From contig SPDT01000005.1 of the NCBI GenBank assembly GCA_008477525.1, forward strand, positions 2,232,001 to 2,296,000: a stretch of 64,000 bases of DNA, read 5' to 3'. The position numbers were made by a program, and so were the translations under genes. Below, in pieces: positions 51,633 through 63,020 of this stretch. The notes beneath the pieces were generated by a model, which had not been told where the DNA came from, did not search any database, and saw nothing but the letters and a program-made list of their open reading frames with translations. The stretch comes from Hypomyces perniciosus. Taxonomy: Eukaryota; Ascomycota; Sordariomycetes; Hypocreales; Hypocreaceae. Position 1 is the first letter of the stretch, and each line of letters starts with the position of its first letter.

Positions 51633-52823
51633 ATGGCTAGCGAACAAAAGCGCGGCAACCTGGGCAAGGTCCTCGTCATCGGCGGCAATGGCTTTCTGGG
51701 CCACCATATCGTCAACCAGGCGCTCTCTTCGTGGAACACCGTCTCCGTCACGTCCATAGACCTGCGCTGCACGAGGAACGTCAACAAGGACGCCGCCTAC
51801 CACGAGTGCGACATCACCGACGAGCCCAAGTTGACAGAACTCTTCCAGAAGCTCAGACCCGACGTCGTCATTCATACTGCTTCCCCCGTCGCCAGCGGCG
51901 ATAGCAAGGTCGCCAAGGACCTTTTCCGCAAGGTCAACGTTCATGGTACGAGCGCAGTCATCGAGGCCTGCCAGAAGTCTGGCGTCAAGGCCCTGGTGTA
52001 TACCAGCTCTGCCAGTGTCATTAGCGACAACGAGAACGACCTGTACAATGCCGACGAGCGGTGGCCGGTGATCAGGGGAGCTCAGCAGAATGAATACTAC
52101 TCCGAGACCAAGGTACGTCGCACCCCCGTCCATCCATTCATGCCCTCCACACACGAGCATCTCGCTAACGCTCCCTCCTTTCAGGCCGCCGCCGAAGAAC
52201 TCGTCATCAAAGCCAACCGTCAAGAACCCTCCAAGCTCCTCACCACCTCCCTCCGTCCCGCCGGCATCTTCGGCGAAGGCGACGTTCAAACCCTCGCCGG
52301 CCTGCTCAGAGCCTACCACGGCGGCAAGTCAAATGTTCAACTCGGCGACAACACAAACATCTTCGACTTCACCTACGTCGGCAACGTCGCCCACGCACAT
52401 CTCCTCGCCGCGCGCCTGCTCCTCGCCACTGTCGCTTCCCCCACCGTGCCCCTCGATCTCGAGCGTGTTGACGGCGAGGTCTTCTTCATCACCAACGACT
52501 CACCTGTTTACTTTTGGGATTTCGCGAGGGCCGTGTGGCGCGCCGCCGGCAATGAGAAAGGTACAGAGGGCGTGTGGATCTTGTCTAGGGGTGTGAGTCT
52601 TGTTGTTGGCTCGGCAAGCGAGGTTTTCTTTAGTATCATTGGAAAGCCCCCAACTTTTACAAAGCTGAGGGCTACGATATCTACCATGACGCGATATTAC
52701 AACATCAACAAGGCCAAGCGCGTCTTGCGGTATGAGCCGCTCTGGACGCTACAAGAAGGCATCGATAGGGGTGTTGGGTGGTTCCTAGAGCAGGATAAGG
52801 CTGCTGCCGCCAAGGCGCAATGA
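51633..52823 (+). CDS. erg26: Sterol-4-alpha-carboxylate 3-dehydrogenase (decarboxylating), ERG26
   Basis: Exons 51633-52112 and 52185-52823 give 372 aa. Erg26 is the NAD-dependent C-3 sterol dehydrogenase/C-4 decarboxylase of the ergosterol pathway, acting with Erg25 and Erg27 at the ER. The NAD-binding motif VLVIGGNGFLGHHIV begins at about residue 13. The extended SDR/3beta-HSD catalytic YxxxK is YSETK at about residues 156-160, preceded by VYTSSASVI. RPAGIFGEGD and FTYVGNVAHAHLLA are also typical. The 72-bp intron begins directly after the catalytic Lys codon, has a GCTAAC branch site and TTTCAG acceptor, is divisible by three and has no in-frame stop. Removal joins YSETK to AAAEELV as in the family. 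The frame upstream of the ATG has only a TTG. Confidence 0.92.
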   Translation: MASEQKRGNLGKVLVIGGNGFLGHHIVNQALSSWNTVSVTSIDLRCTRNVNKDAAYHECDITDEPKLTELFQKLRPDVVIHTASPVASGDSKVAKDLFRKVNVHGTSAVIEACQKSGVKALVYTSSASVISDNENDLYNADERWPVIRGAQQNEYYSETKVRRTPVHPFMPSTHEHLANAPSFQAAAEELVIKANRQEPSKLLTTSLRPAGIFGEGDVQTLAGLLRAYHGGKSNVQLGDNTNIFDFTYVGNVAHAHLLAARLLLATVASPTVPLDLERVDGEVFFITNDSPVYFWDFARAVWRAAGNEKGTEGVWILSRGVSLVVGSASEVFFSIIGKPPTFTKLRATISTMTRYYNINKAKRVLRYEPLWTLQEGIDRGVGWFLEQDKAAAAKAQ

Positions 52824-53985
52824 GCGGTAGAAACTGAAGAAATGGAAGGACATATGAAGAGACGTTTTTGAAGAGGAAGTCGGACGTTAATGGGAAAGAG
52901 ATCTTTCACAGTCTATGAACGCATGGTAGATATACAGACTTTAGTACTAATAATTTGGGTTATTCACAACCCCTTTTCAAACTTATATACTGACAAAATC
53001 GATATGAATGAATGAATGAATGGTGCGCTCTTTTTTATAATTCATCTTAACCACCTGCTCTTCATATACTATATCTTTCAATACAACTTTCCTCTCTTTG
53101 TGCATTTACCGACAACAGGAGTTCAAAATCCCCCTGCAAAGAAAAGATCGGAACCTTCAATTCCTCTCTTTCTATATCTTTCGTCTCCCTTATTTCACAC
53201 ACCCTCCACATCTCTCTCTTTCTCTCTCCCTTTACAAAAGAGAAACACGACCAAGAGAAAAAGAACCCAAATTTCCCATCCCATGATCCTTTCCATCTGT
53301 CCTCCCTATTTTTTCGCCCGCATCAATCAATCCTTTCAAAAAAGAAAAGAAAAAAAAAACCAAACAAAACACAAAATCAACATTTGTCTCTTTTATGCTC
53401 CCCCTTTCATTCCACACACAAATACAAGCCCCCTCCAAGCAAACAAAAAAAAACAAAGAGCCCAATGAGCTCGCACACGATGTCGCGCTTGCTTGCGATC
53501 AACTACTCCAACAACTCGGGGATATATAAAAGAGTTCTTGTCTTGGCCGACCTGATACCGTTTCATGAACAAAAGGAGCTTGAGCCTCCTGAAATTTTTC
53601 GGTTCTGAGCCACCCTCGGATATATAAGAACAAAGCAACAACATTTTTGGGAAAGCAGCCAGCTTCCTCGCGCCAGAAGTAGATGGGACACAAGAGGAGA
53701 AGCCAAAGCAGGCGAAAAAAAAAGGGAAGAAAAAAAGATCAACGGATCAACGAAGGAAGAGCTATCACCAGGACCATCATACCGAGCATCAATGAATTTC
53801 GGTCTTTTCTTGCTTTGCAACCAGAAAAAAACGAAAACAAAATGGACAAAGAAACGATGAAACGCCGCAAAAAATGCTTTGAAATTTCCGCATCATGTCT
53901 CCTACAAGAGAACAATACAAAATATATAGCACCGGTATCTAGCCGGAGTTGCAGAAACGAGAGGAAGAAAAAACGTTGGCTAAAA
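52824..53985. other. Convergent spacer between ERG26 and LRG1 with pyrimidine/purine tracts
   Basis: No gene is supported. The left and middle parts (about 53030-53460) are strongly C/T- and A-rich on the plus strand, resembling the CT-rich tracts usually found at fungal transcription starts, although both flanking genes end here. It may instead be an untranslated 3' region or a non-coding transcript. Confidence 0.4.
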
Positions 53986-56900
53986 TCACAACGGGTTGCC
54001 AACGCCCACTCCGCCGCCATGGCGTCCCCATGCGTAATTCCGCCACTCTCCACGCTGGTTCTGTTCAGGGTTCTCCATGTGGTTCTCAGGAGGGTTAAAT
54101 TGACCACCAGCGTTATATGGAGAAGGCTGATCCTCAGGGGCTCTAAACCTTGGGGGTGGCGGTGTTGCCGTCCCTGCATTTACGTAGGGAATTGGGGCAT
54201 CTTGCATCGGCCGGACCGACCTCTCACCCTGCCAGACGGAAGGGTCCGTCTCACCTCGCTTCGGTGGCGAGCGAGTTGAACTATCCTGTCGGTTATAGAC
54301 CTCGCTCACCTCTTGAATAGGTAATTGTCCTCTTCGATCTTGATAACGCTTTAGAAGATCCTTGGTTGAGATTTCGCCATTGTTGTTGAAGAGGTAGGGA
54401 TCATTAAGGAAACTCAGAATCTCATCGGGGACCTATGTAGTGGTTAGCATCAACTGCTACATATCGGGTAAATGGCCTACTCACCTGGCACATCTCCTCA
54501 ATGTTATCTGTAAGCATCTCTACCGCATCAATGACATAGATAGCCTCGCTATCCAGGGCCGGCGCCTTGGCAGCATTCGTCAGAATATTCGGCGCGATGA
54601 CTGTCGCCAAGTTTCTAACGTCCATCTTAGATCCAACCTCCTCGTCGAGCTGATGGAATGATCCAGCCCATTTGAGGAACGTGAGAAGAATTTCCAGACA
54701 ATCTCGGTGGCTCTTGGGGAGGAGACACCAAGTCATATGTAGACAATGCAACCTCTTGACGGGGTCCTGGATTTTGGCGCCGCTGATCCAAAGTCTGTAC
54801 AGCTTGTGGGTCATTAGAGGATCGGGAAGGTCTCGCAGGTATCGCTTCAAAACTGCGGCCAGCTGCACCACTGGCTGCTCCATGAAGTTGACAGTATCAC
54901 ACCCTTCAGCGTTGATCTTATCCACGAGGGCTTGCTGCTTCTTGATGTTGCCATTCTTGCGGAATACACCCTCGACGGAAAGATCCATCTTGCGCATTGA
55001 TGAAATAATGTCGTCGACGATTGCCGGAATGCGCAGAGTGCCAGGTCCCACGCCGTCAGTCGAGTCAGCACCATCACGCTCAATAATGACTTCCAACGGC
55101 ACACAAAAGACACCCTTTTTCTTGACATTCTTGCTCTTGTCGTTCTTGAATGCCTTGCCCAGGTTCTTCCAGAAGGTAGGCTGTTTCCTCGACTCGATGA
55201 AGCCCAGTAGTTCTTCAAGAGTGAAGTCCTGTTCAACCAAGGGGTGCATAGTCAACACAGCAAGATGGCGGACATTGAAATACTCGAGCCCAGACAGTTC
55301 GGGGAAGAATTTCCTGCCTACCCGACCTGCCATCAGATGATCGCCCCCCCGCAATTCCCGATCTCTACCGACTGATTGTGTCCTTGCATGGCTAGTGCCC
55401 AGACTGAGGTCCGCAGTGCCAGTCCGGAACGGATCGTGGTGTGGCATTCGGTCTCGTTGTTGCTGCTGCTCACGAGATTGTTCGACGGCCACAATACGGG
55501 GAATGTCGTCCAAAGTAATGGCGTCATTTTGTCCAAACATTTGATCAGTCGATCCTTGGGTTGTATCCTCGCCCCCTGATGAGGCAGGACGAGGGGACCG
55601 GCCATCTACGTCCATAACTCGAGATGTTCTGGCATGTCTGACGCTAGACGACAGGTGACGGTCGAGTCGTGTGCTTCGTAATCTCCGGACCTCGTTAAGG
55701 GTGGTTTCGTACGTTGATTCTCGGCGACGGTCTCGATCATCGCCAACTCCATTTGATCTCGAGCGCGAGTTCGAGGTAAGTGTGGGTGGATCAGTAGAGG
55801 CAGCATTTCCGTCAGCTGAAGCAGAACCATTGATGCCTTGGTCTTTGCCAGATGATAGTGCACCATTGCTCCTTAGAATGTCCAAAAGTCTAGCCAACGC
55901 GACTTTGAGGAGGAAAACGTATTGCTGGAGCTTCGTGACGTGGTCAAAAGGTGTGTGGCCATCTGTGTTGGCCCCGATACACTTGGTGCAAAAAGTCTTG
56001 CGCTCAAGAGTGTTGTAGCGAGCATCATCCAAGGAACGACCAAGGTCTCGTCCGCAGCGGGTGCACTTAACACAAGTGAGGTGCCACCTCATACCACCGG
56101 TTTTGGCGCATTCATCCTCAACCGACCTGCCACACAGGGCACAGTGATCTGAGTCTTTGGCTGAGAGTCGTGTGCCGCCCATGGTGACTTGCAGGAGTCC
56201 TTCGTCGCCTTTGAATGTCTCAAAGTCATTCAAGTCGTCCAGGAATTGGTGAAGACCGTCGCTGGAACTTGAGTCTCGTTCTAACCGCAGCGCACCTTGG
56301 AGACAGATCCGTATTAACAGTTTAAGATAGTGGGCAAGACCGGTAACGAGCGACAAGAGTTCTTGTGTGACGCCGAGCTTGCGACTTCCACCGTCCTGGG
56401 TCTTAGAAAGTAATGAAAAGAAGGCAACAATCTTCTTGCAAAGAAGTTTGGCTTCTCGTCCATATGACATGCCTATAAACCTAAATTAGGATTTAGCTCA
56501 ATGACAGCGCAAGTTAAACATACCCTTTTCATTGTGGCGGATGACTGAGCGATCAAGCCTATCTGCAGACTGAAATAAGATTTCAACATGCCAGATGAAG
56601 CGCTTAGCAACCAGCACGCCGTCGACATAAGACGCATTGCTAACATGGAGCAGCATGTCGGAGATACACGCAGCGGATGACTCCTCGAACGTCGAGAGGA
56701 CACTCCATATTCGGAAGACTTTATCTTCCATACGCTCCTCCTCCTCGCGGATGTGATCCCTGTTGACCTCCTGGGGCCCAGCGGGCTCATTCGAAATCTC
56801 GGGCGTCTCGGTCGGTTGTGCGAGGCGCACATTCCAGAATTTATGTATCATGTAACATTCGGGGTGCCAATGTTGGTTTTGTCCATTGCGGAAGATCTCA

Positions 56901-57662
56901 ACAAATTGCTTCAAGATGGCGGTCTGGCAGCCATTGCACCGCTGCGCGAACTGAGTCGAATAATGGTAATGGCAGTAGACATGTCCGTCGTGCTCGTAGT
57001 AACTGTCCTGGGCACCGAATACAGTCGAACATAGCGAGCAGGTAAAATGATCAACGTGGTACTTTCGCTCGAGAGCTGTTATGTACGACCCGCGTAGTGC
57101 TCCACCGCATTGGTAGCATAGGAGGCCGAGCCGTCGGAAGTAATCTGTTTCGCAAAGCGGATATTGTCCCTCTCCATTCTCGTCCTCCGCCGGGAAGAAC
57201 TTGGAGGCCACGATTTCGCCGCAGTCCTGTCAGGTAATGTTAGCGTCGCCCAGGTCAGAGGGATGGAGCGGGGAACATGGAAAAGGGGGGCGGTACTCGG
57301 CACTTGAAGCAATCCAGATGAAATGTCCCATCCAAAGCCCGAACAAACTGCCCCGTCAATTGCAAACCGCATTTCTTGCAAACTCTCGTCTGGCTACTTG
57401 CCGACCGTCCGTTTCTTTGTCGCGATCGGCTCCTCTCAACACTCTTGCGGGGTTCCTCAGTCCATCCAGCGGGAGGCGGTAAGGAGCCGCCAGATCCCGC
57501 CGGCTTGGGCCTATACAGGCTGTCTGGTGTTTTTGAACCCCCGTTCTGCCAATTCTTGTCCGCGTAGCCGGCGTCTACACCAGGATAGTCGTTTGGGCGG
57601 TCACCAGAATAATCCCCCTGGGGGACGTCCGCAGGGGATCCATTGCCGTGGTCCGACGCCAT
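53986..57662 (-). CDS. lrg1: LIM-domain Rho GTPase-activating protein (LRG1-type)
   Basis: Exons 57297-57662, 56524-57226, 54485-56472 and 53986-54432 give 1,167 aa. Lrg1 proteins stimulate GTP hydrolysis on Rho1 at growth sites, tuning cell wall glucan synthesis and polarity; the Neurospora homologue acts with COT1, whose gene is also in this window. LIM1 (about residues 95-155, CKKCGLQLTGQFVRAL) crosses intron 1, where CFKCR joins DCGEIVASKF. LIM2 (about 159-215) begins CYQCGGALRGSYITAL. LIM3 (about 465-525) begins CALCGRSVEDEC. The RhoGAP domain is at about 810-995, with the arginine finger in SVEGVFRKNGN and the conserved VVQLAAVLKRYLRDLPDPLM. The last exon is P/N/G-rich. Intron 2 uses the second of two nearby AG acceptors, because the first would bring in a TAG. 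Confidence 0.93.
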
Positions 57663-59275
57663 CGCTACAGATAATCCAACGCGCTCCTCCTATGCGTGTT
57701 ATCCCCCTCCTGGCCAAGGACTAGTGAGTTGTGTGGTCGCCCCGTCTCAACGCCAGGTGTCTAGCAGTCGTTGGCGAGGGGCTCGAGCAGCGACCGGCAT
57801 CAGCTGGGACGGGTTCTTGTAGCCAGTATTGACACCAATTGGCAACGACACCTCGACCTGGGGGAGTATGATGCGCGGTAACGTAGCTCGAGTGGTTCGC
57901 GGCCCAGGGAAAGGAACAGTCGGTGTTCGCGTGACAGCCCAACAGCGGCCGATCAGTGCTGCTTGGGACTGGGGGTCGGGTAGCGGGAGTAGCTCGTCGA
58001 GGGTCGTGAAGCGATGCTGCAGAGGAAGACTAGAACCGAGTAGCATGCGAGGCAGGAACATGTAGGGGAGAACAGGAATGATGGAGAATGAGACGGACAA
58101 CGGGACGGGACGAGGGGAACGAGGGTGGGTTTCCAACACAATGTGGGTAGTAGTAGAAGAGACGAGGTGCGAGTATGGATGGCGATGGTGGTGGTAAATT
58201 ACCAGGGAGCAGCCGGTAGAGCCCGTAGCAGAGAGCTGGACTGACTGGCTGTCGCTCCGCCTGGAAGTTGTTGGACTTCCGGGATTTTGGGGGACTGTCG
58301 GGGGGGGTGGGCAGCTGCTGACAGGCGTGTGGAGCGCTATGGTTTTGGGGGGGGCGCTTCTTAGTTTACTGCTAATTTCCAGGTCGCCTCGCCGCTGTTC
58401 TGCAGCTGCTGGTTTGGTTCGGGTCAGGCTGTGAGGTTGTTTGTTGGGTACCGGTCTGTCTGGCTCTCAATGGCGCTGGAACGGCATGTGTACAGCACTA
58501 GCACTCGTATTGATGCCAATTCAGGGCGCAATACAGGCAATCAGGGGGAGGGAAAAAAAAGTACACGCGTTTACGGCGATACTATTTACATCCCATGTCC
58601 TCCAGGAATGTTTACGAGCATGATCGACAACCTTTTTTTAGGCCAAGCTATCACATCATCTGGAAAAAGAGGGGAGCCCAACTCGTAATCGACTCTCTTG
58701 TTCAAGCCGTTGCATTATTTAGGATTTGTTTTAGAGTCCAAAGTAGTAGTATTATGCTCATGAGTATCAGCCCCATTTGCTGAGAGGCGGTTCTGTCAGG
58801 GGCAACCATCACAGCCCGGCTTGTCGTTGTCGCCTAAGGCGTCATCAGGTTTTCCGAGTCTTGCTCCAGCAAAAACATTCCGTCACGTGTGTTCACTCGT
58901 TTGCTTGGCATTTCATCCTTTTCCGAGTTTCAACATGGCGATCGTCGCCAGTGACGCACAGCTGAATAAAAAACCTCCGCCTCAAAGGAGAACCGCCAGC
59001 AACGATGGTTTAACACTGCCATTCATACCGGAACGACGACGCCTACTTCGTACACAAAGCACAACTAAACTATGGTAGAACACCATCAAACTTTATTAAC
59101 ATACTTCGTACGGAGTACTCTGGATGATGATATCAACAAGCCAACCTACCGAGCTATACACAAAAGGTAGTACTGCTAGTACCACGACTAATCATACAAG
59201 TGCAGATTGTCCGGGCCATTTTCATTCCCCGTATTGCAAAACATCCCCCCCTGTCTCGTGTCTCTTATTTTTAGA
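57663..59275. other. LRG1 promoter region and spacer
   Basis: No gene is seen. LRG1 starts at the left edge and the alpha/beta-hydrolase-like gene ends at the right edge. One TACTTCGTACGGAGTACTC element lies at 59103-59120. Confidence 0.45.
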
Positions 59276-60921
59276 TTAACGACGCACCAGCTGCTTGAGC
59301 CGCTTCTCAATCTTGTCCCGCCCCTCCAGCGTCCGCCATACCTCATGAGGTGCCTCGTCGACAATATCCCAGTTTTGCAGCTTATCAGTCAGCCCTGTCA
59401 AATCCCTCTGTTTCTTCGCCCACAAGTCGCTGTTCTTGACCTCCTGCCCGGAGCTAACCACCACCAAAGGCGTGGCCTTTTCCTGTATCTGCCGGCTGCT
59501 CTCCACATCTCTCTTTGTGAAAGAGTTGAGCACCAGGTTTTCCTGAAGTTTGGCAAAGATAAACTTGCCAGTCTGTGGTGCCGATCGCCCGTAAATCCGG
59601 TCACTACTGGTTCGCCGCCTGAAGATGGCTCCAGGTATGCGATCCAGACCAAGCGGCGATATCACGCCCCTCAGCCACAGCAGAAAGCCCCGACCAGGCG
59701 CACCAGCGGGGCCGAGCAGGTCCTCGTGTAGAGGGTCGATTAGCAGCAAGCCCTGGACATCGTGGCCATGACGGACTGAGAAGATGCGCGAATACAGAGT
59801 GCCGACTCCTGCGCTAGCCAACACCCATGGCCCCTCTTCACCAGCTTTGGCGAGAGCCTCGCTCAGGGCGTCCACGATGAAGCCAGCGGATGAGGGGGAT
59901 GGCGCGGTATCAGACCACGCCATGCCCGGACGATCCGCGAAGCAATAGCGGGAGATGGAGCCGTTATTGACAGCGTTGTCTGCAAAACTCCATAGGCTGT
60001 TTTCGACTGGCCATTCGCCTCCTTCGAACAGTACCGTTGTCACTTTTTTCCCTTTCTCATTGGTCCTATTGCCGTTGCAGTACAGATGGATCTGGTACTT
60101 ATCGCCATCAACCCAGTACAGCTTCCCTGGGGGTGCAAGCCCGGCATCCAGAGCCCTCAGGATAATGGTCAGAGTGATGAGAACAACAGCAATAACCATA
60201 ATCACATGGCCGATTGTCGTTAGCAGAACAGCCATCCACTCGGTGAGTGTCCGTCTCGTCTCGGCGCGTCCAGTCAGTCGTTCCTCTTCTTCAGCCTTAC
60301 CCCATTGGACGATTCTGTCCGTAGCCAGGGCCCAAAGACTCATGAGCAGCGCCCAAATGACACTGACAATGCCTACCCATCCTTCTTCGTAGCGGGTCTT
60401 TTGGACCGAAAGGATAAGAGTCATGTCGAGGGCAAGCAAGACCTATGATGGGAGTCAGGTTGACACATGAATGAAACTACCCAGACCGAGGAGCCACTTA
60501 CAGCCATGACAATAGCCAGGATTCTCTCTGCCTTGGACGGCACGCGAAAGAAGATGAGAGCAAAAAGCATATTCGCCAGCGTCAAGCTAGCATAGCTAAA
60601 GGCAAAGAAGCTGCTTCCCCTGACACTAAACCCCGGCGGAGTCGCAAATGCCGATGCCAACAGGATCACCCACCAGACAAAAGTCATGGCCGTGAAGAGT
60701 ACGGTAAAGAGCCTCAGGGCCCGGATGCTCCACAGATTATACGGCGAAACAGCAGGGTCATCCGGGTTTAGAAACCCTCCGTTGGAATCGACCCGGTTGG
60801 GTAGGAGTCGGGTGTACTCATCCGGGGGAGGCTGTTGCTCGCCATTGGGGGCTTCATGGGGAGTCTCCCGATGGGACACATCCTCATCGTCACCATTTTT
60901 GCCCTTGGAGAAGAGGGGCAT
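59276..60921 (-). CDS. Multi-pass membrane protein with an alpha/beta-hydrolase-like C-terminus
   Basis: Exons 60502-60921 and 59276-60442 (59-bp intron) give 528 aa. The first ~55 residues are charged and cytosolic-looking with a DEYTRLLP segment. About five hydrophobic helices follow: LFTVLFTAMTFVWWVILLA, FFAFSYASLTLANMLFALIFF, ILAIVMAVLLALDMTLILSV (across the splice), GWVGIVSVIWALLMSLWAL and VLLTTIGHVIMVIAVVLITL. The C-terminal ~280 residues resemble an alpha/beta-hydrolase: TTVLFEGGEWPVENSLW at the first strand, ISRYCFADRPGMAWSD, and WVLASAGVGTLYSRIF where a nucleophile elbow would be. There the usual Gly-x-Ser-x-Gly is not seen, so catalysis is doubtful. I have no firm name for the family, and the location (ER, vacuole or mitochondrion) cannot be told. 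Confidence 0.8.
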
Positions 60922-61859
60922 CGTGGAAACAGTGACTATGTCGGAAGAGTTCTCGATGTCTCTGAGAACACAAGATAACGTGGAGTGATTTGCCTCACAT
61001 TTATTGATTCAATAATTAGCCGCACAAGGGCGAGATTCATCTCACATAAAAGAACATGTGAGATTTGAAAGAGAGAGAAACAGAAACCCAAGATTTTAGA
61101 TTTTATGAACCACTAGTCTCCTCATCACCAAGAAATGTTGCAACTGTCTTTGACCCTAGTTTATGTCATGTCAATCTCATCCGCTGCTTTCAACCCGTCA
61201 CTTAAAAAAACCGTCTACGTCATTGCACCTCGGCCCGACCAATCACCAACACCCAAACAGGGATGCCGAACCTTCGTCACCCTCCGCAAACCTGAACCTT
61301 CTCTCCGGATTCATCCTGGGTCGAGAACTCATGCCTGGCTTTTCTTGTCACGCGCTGGTCTAATGTAATGGCGCCTTTTGATGTGAGGGGGGAGCAATTC
61401 GTCCGCAGCGCTGGGAACGGTTGGGTTGCTCAGAGGATCTTGGTGCGACGCCTTGCTTGTGCAACGGGTCACCATCGTTCGTGGTAATGATGGTGAGCGC
61501 GGTCACGACATTCCGGGCGTTGACGTATTTGGCTCAGCCGATGGGGTGGAAATACAGGATGACTTCAGCAAGAAGCAAGGTCTCATGAAGCAATGTGCGC
61601 CATTTCGTTTATTTCGTCTATCAAGCAATGCAACACAGGGGGTATTATGGAGCAATAGCAAAGGCCGCCCCTCAACTATGAAGACAAATTCCACCAAGTC
61701 TAATCGACTTTCTCACGCCATATCGTTGCTCTGGTGCGATGAGCACCGCAAAATAATTCCTTGGAAAACAAGATAGCCAGTCCAGCCTAGATGAAAAGAT
61801 GCCCGGCACACAAAAGCCGGTTCCAACGCCAGTCATGCATTCGTAAAATCGACGACTCG
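60922..61859. other. Spacer between two minus-strand genes
   Basis: No gene is seen. It should contain the promoter of the membrane hydrolase-like gene on the left and the 3' end of the unknown gene on the right. The plus-strand open frame at 61426-61776 has no recognised domain. Confidence 0.45.
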
Positions 61860-63020
61860 TCAATTATCCCAGGGAGCAATCAGATTAACCCCCTTTACAC
61901 TCGGAACAGAAGAGAAGCCGCTAGACATAGATTGAGACCCGCGGCTATGTCTCACATATGACGGTCGTCTCTCCGCCGCCCGAAGTCTTTCCTTGAATGC
62001 CTTCTCAGGCGTCGGTCCTGAAGTAGAGGTGATGGCGTTGGAAGGCACTTTTCCCAGCGGAACGTTCATTTTGGCTGCCGCCTGCGGGTCTTTGGGATCG
62101 ACTCCGTGTTTCTTATAGGTCGCCTTCTTCTGCTCCTTCATCGCCTGTGCCGATGGTTCACTAGTCGTGAGCCAGCTCTTGACCTGTGACATCCATCCAG
62201 GCTTCCCAGAACGTTTCTTGTTACTCTTGGCCACCACATAATCTGCTCGAGGCTCCTCACTGCTCACTGATGGGGCGTAGTCGAACCTGGATTGGTTTGA
62301 CGTAGCTCTTGACCTTGAGCTGGAGCTCGTGTCAACTGGCGCAATCGTTGCCATTGTGGTTATCCGTCTGGTTTGAGTTGGGGAAGCTAAAACGTGTCCT
62401 AGGTTGGTCAAGGTCAGATTTCTGTCAACCAGCGTATTCAAGCGAGCCTCTTGGCCTCCAGCTGCGCAAATGGATGCTGGTCGGTGGTTGATGGTGACGT
62501 CCTCAGAGACAAGCCCCGTCTCAATACTTTGAAGGAGGCTATGTGCTCCAAGGGAATGTCGATACGAACGAGAGAGCCTTCTAAAATGCTGGTCCGAGTT
62601 GGGCAAAGACGCGGCCGTACCTTCTCGCACCATAAGGTGACTATTGATGGGAGACAATTGCACCGACTGGCGGGACCTTGTGAGGTTGAGTGAACTCCTC
62701 AAAGCGGTACGAGCGAGAAGTGGACTCCTATCACCCACCTCTGAAGCGGCTGGATGCTATCCGCCGTACGCCCGAGTGGTTGATTGCCGACGCTGATTTG
62801 GTGTCGTTCTCCAAGAACTCTGTGGGTCGCCAGAGGGCGGAGAGCTGGTCGCAATAGGTCGCGATTTCAGGGCAACGGAAATGGGATATGAGAAGTTACG
62901 CAGCGTGGGTGTCCGTGGACTGTAGGGTGACGATGATGTGAGTCGGGCTTCAGACTGATGTGAGAGGTTGGTAGGTGAAGATATCGCGAGTTCGGGCGAT
63001 GGAGATGGAGATGCAGGCAT
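61860..63020 (-). CDS. Unknown serine-rich protein, interrupted by one in-frame TAG or a 51-bp intron
   Basis: A minus-strand frame is open from the ATG at 63020 to the stop at 61860 except for one TAG at 62757-62759. A possible 51-bp intron (62741-62791, donor GTCGGC, acceptor CTTCAG) would remove the TAG and keep the frame, giving 369 aa; the donor is weak. Alternatively the gene starts at the ATG at 62354, which has the good context ACCACAATGGC, giving 164 aa beginning MATIAPVDTSSSSRS. The C-terminal part is the most gene-like: KKRSGKPGWMSQVKSWL, a K-rich segment YKKHGVDPKDPQAAAKMN, VPLGKVPSNAITSTSGPTPE and the closing GVNLIAPWDN. I do not recognise the family. The N-terminal ~85 residues are S/P-rich and look disordered. 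Confidence 0.5.

Noticed and set aside
51630..52319. Minus-strand 229-codon open frame opposite ERG26
   Set aside because: Antisense shadow of ERG26; composition is explained by the sense codons.
56461..56475. LRG1 starting at the ATG at 56470
   Set aside because: The ATG is preceded by an acceptor and the upstream LIM-containing exons join in phase, so it is an internal methionine.
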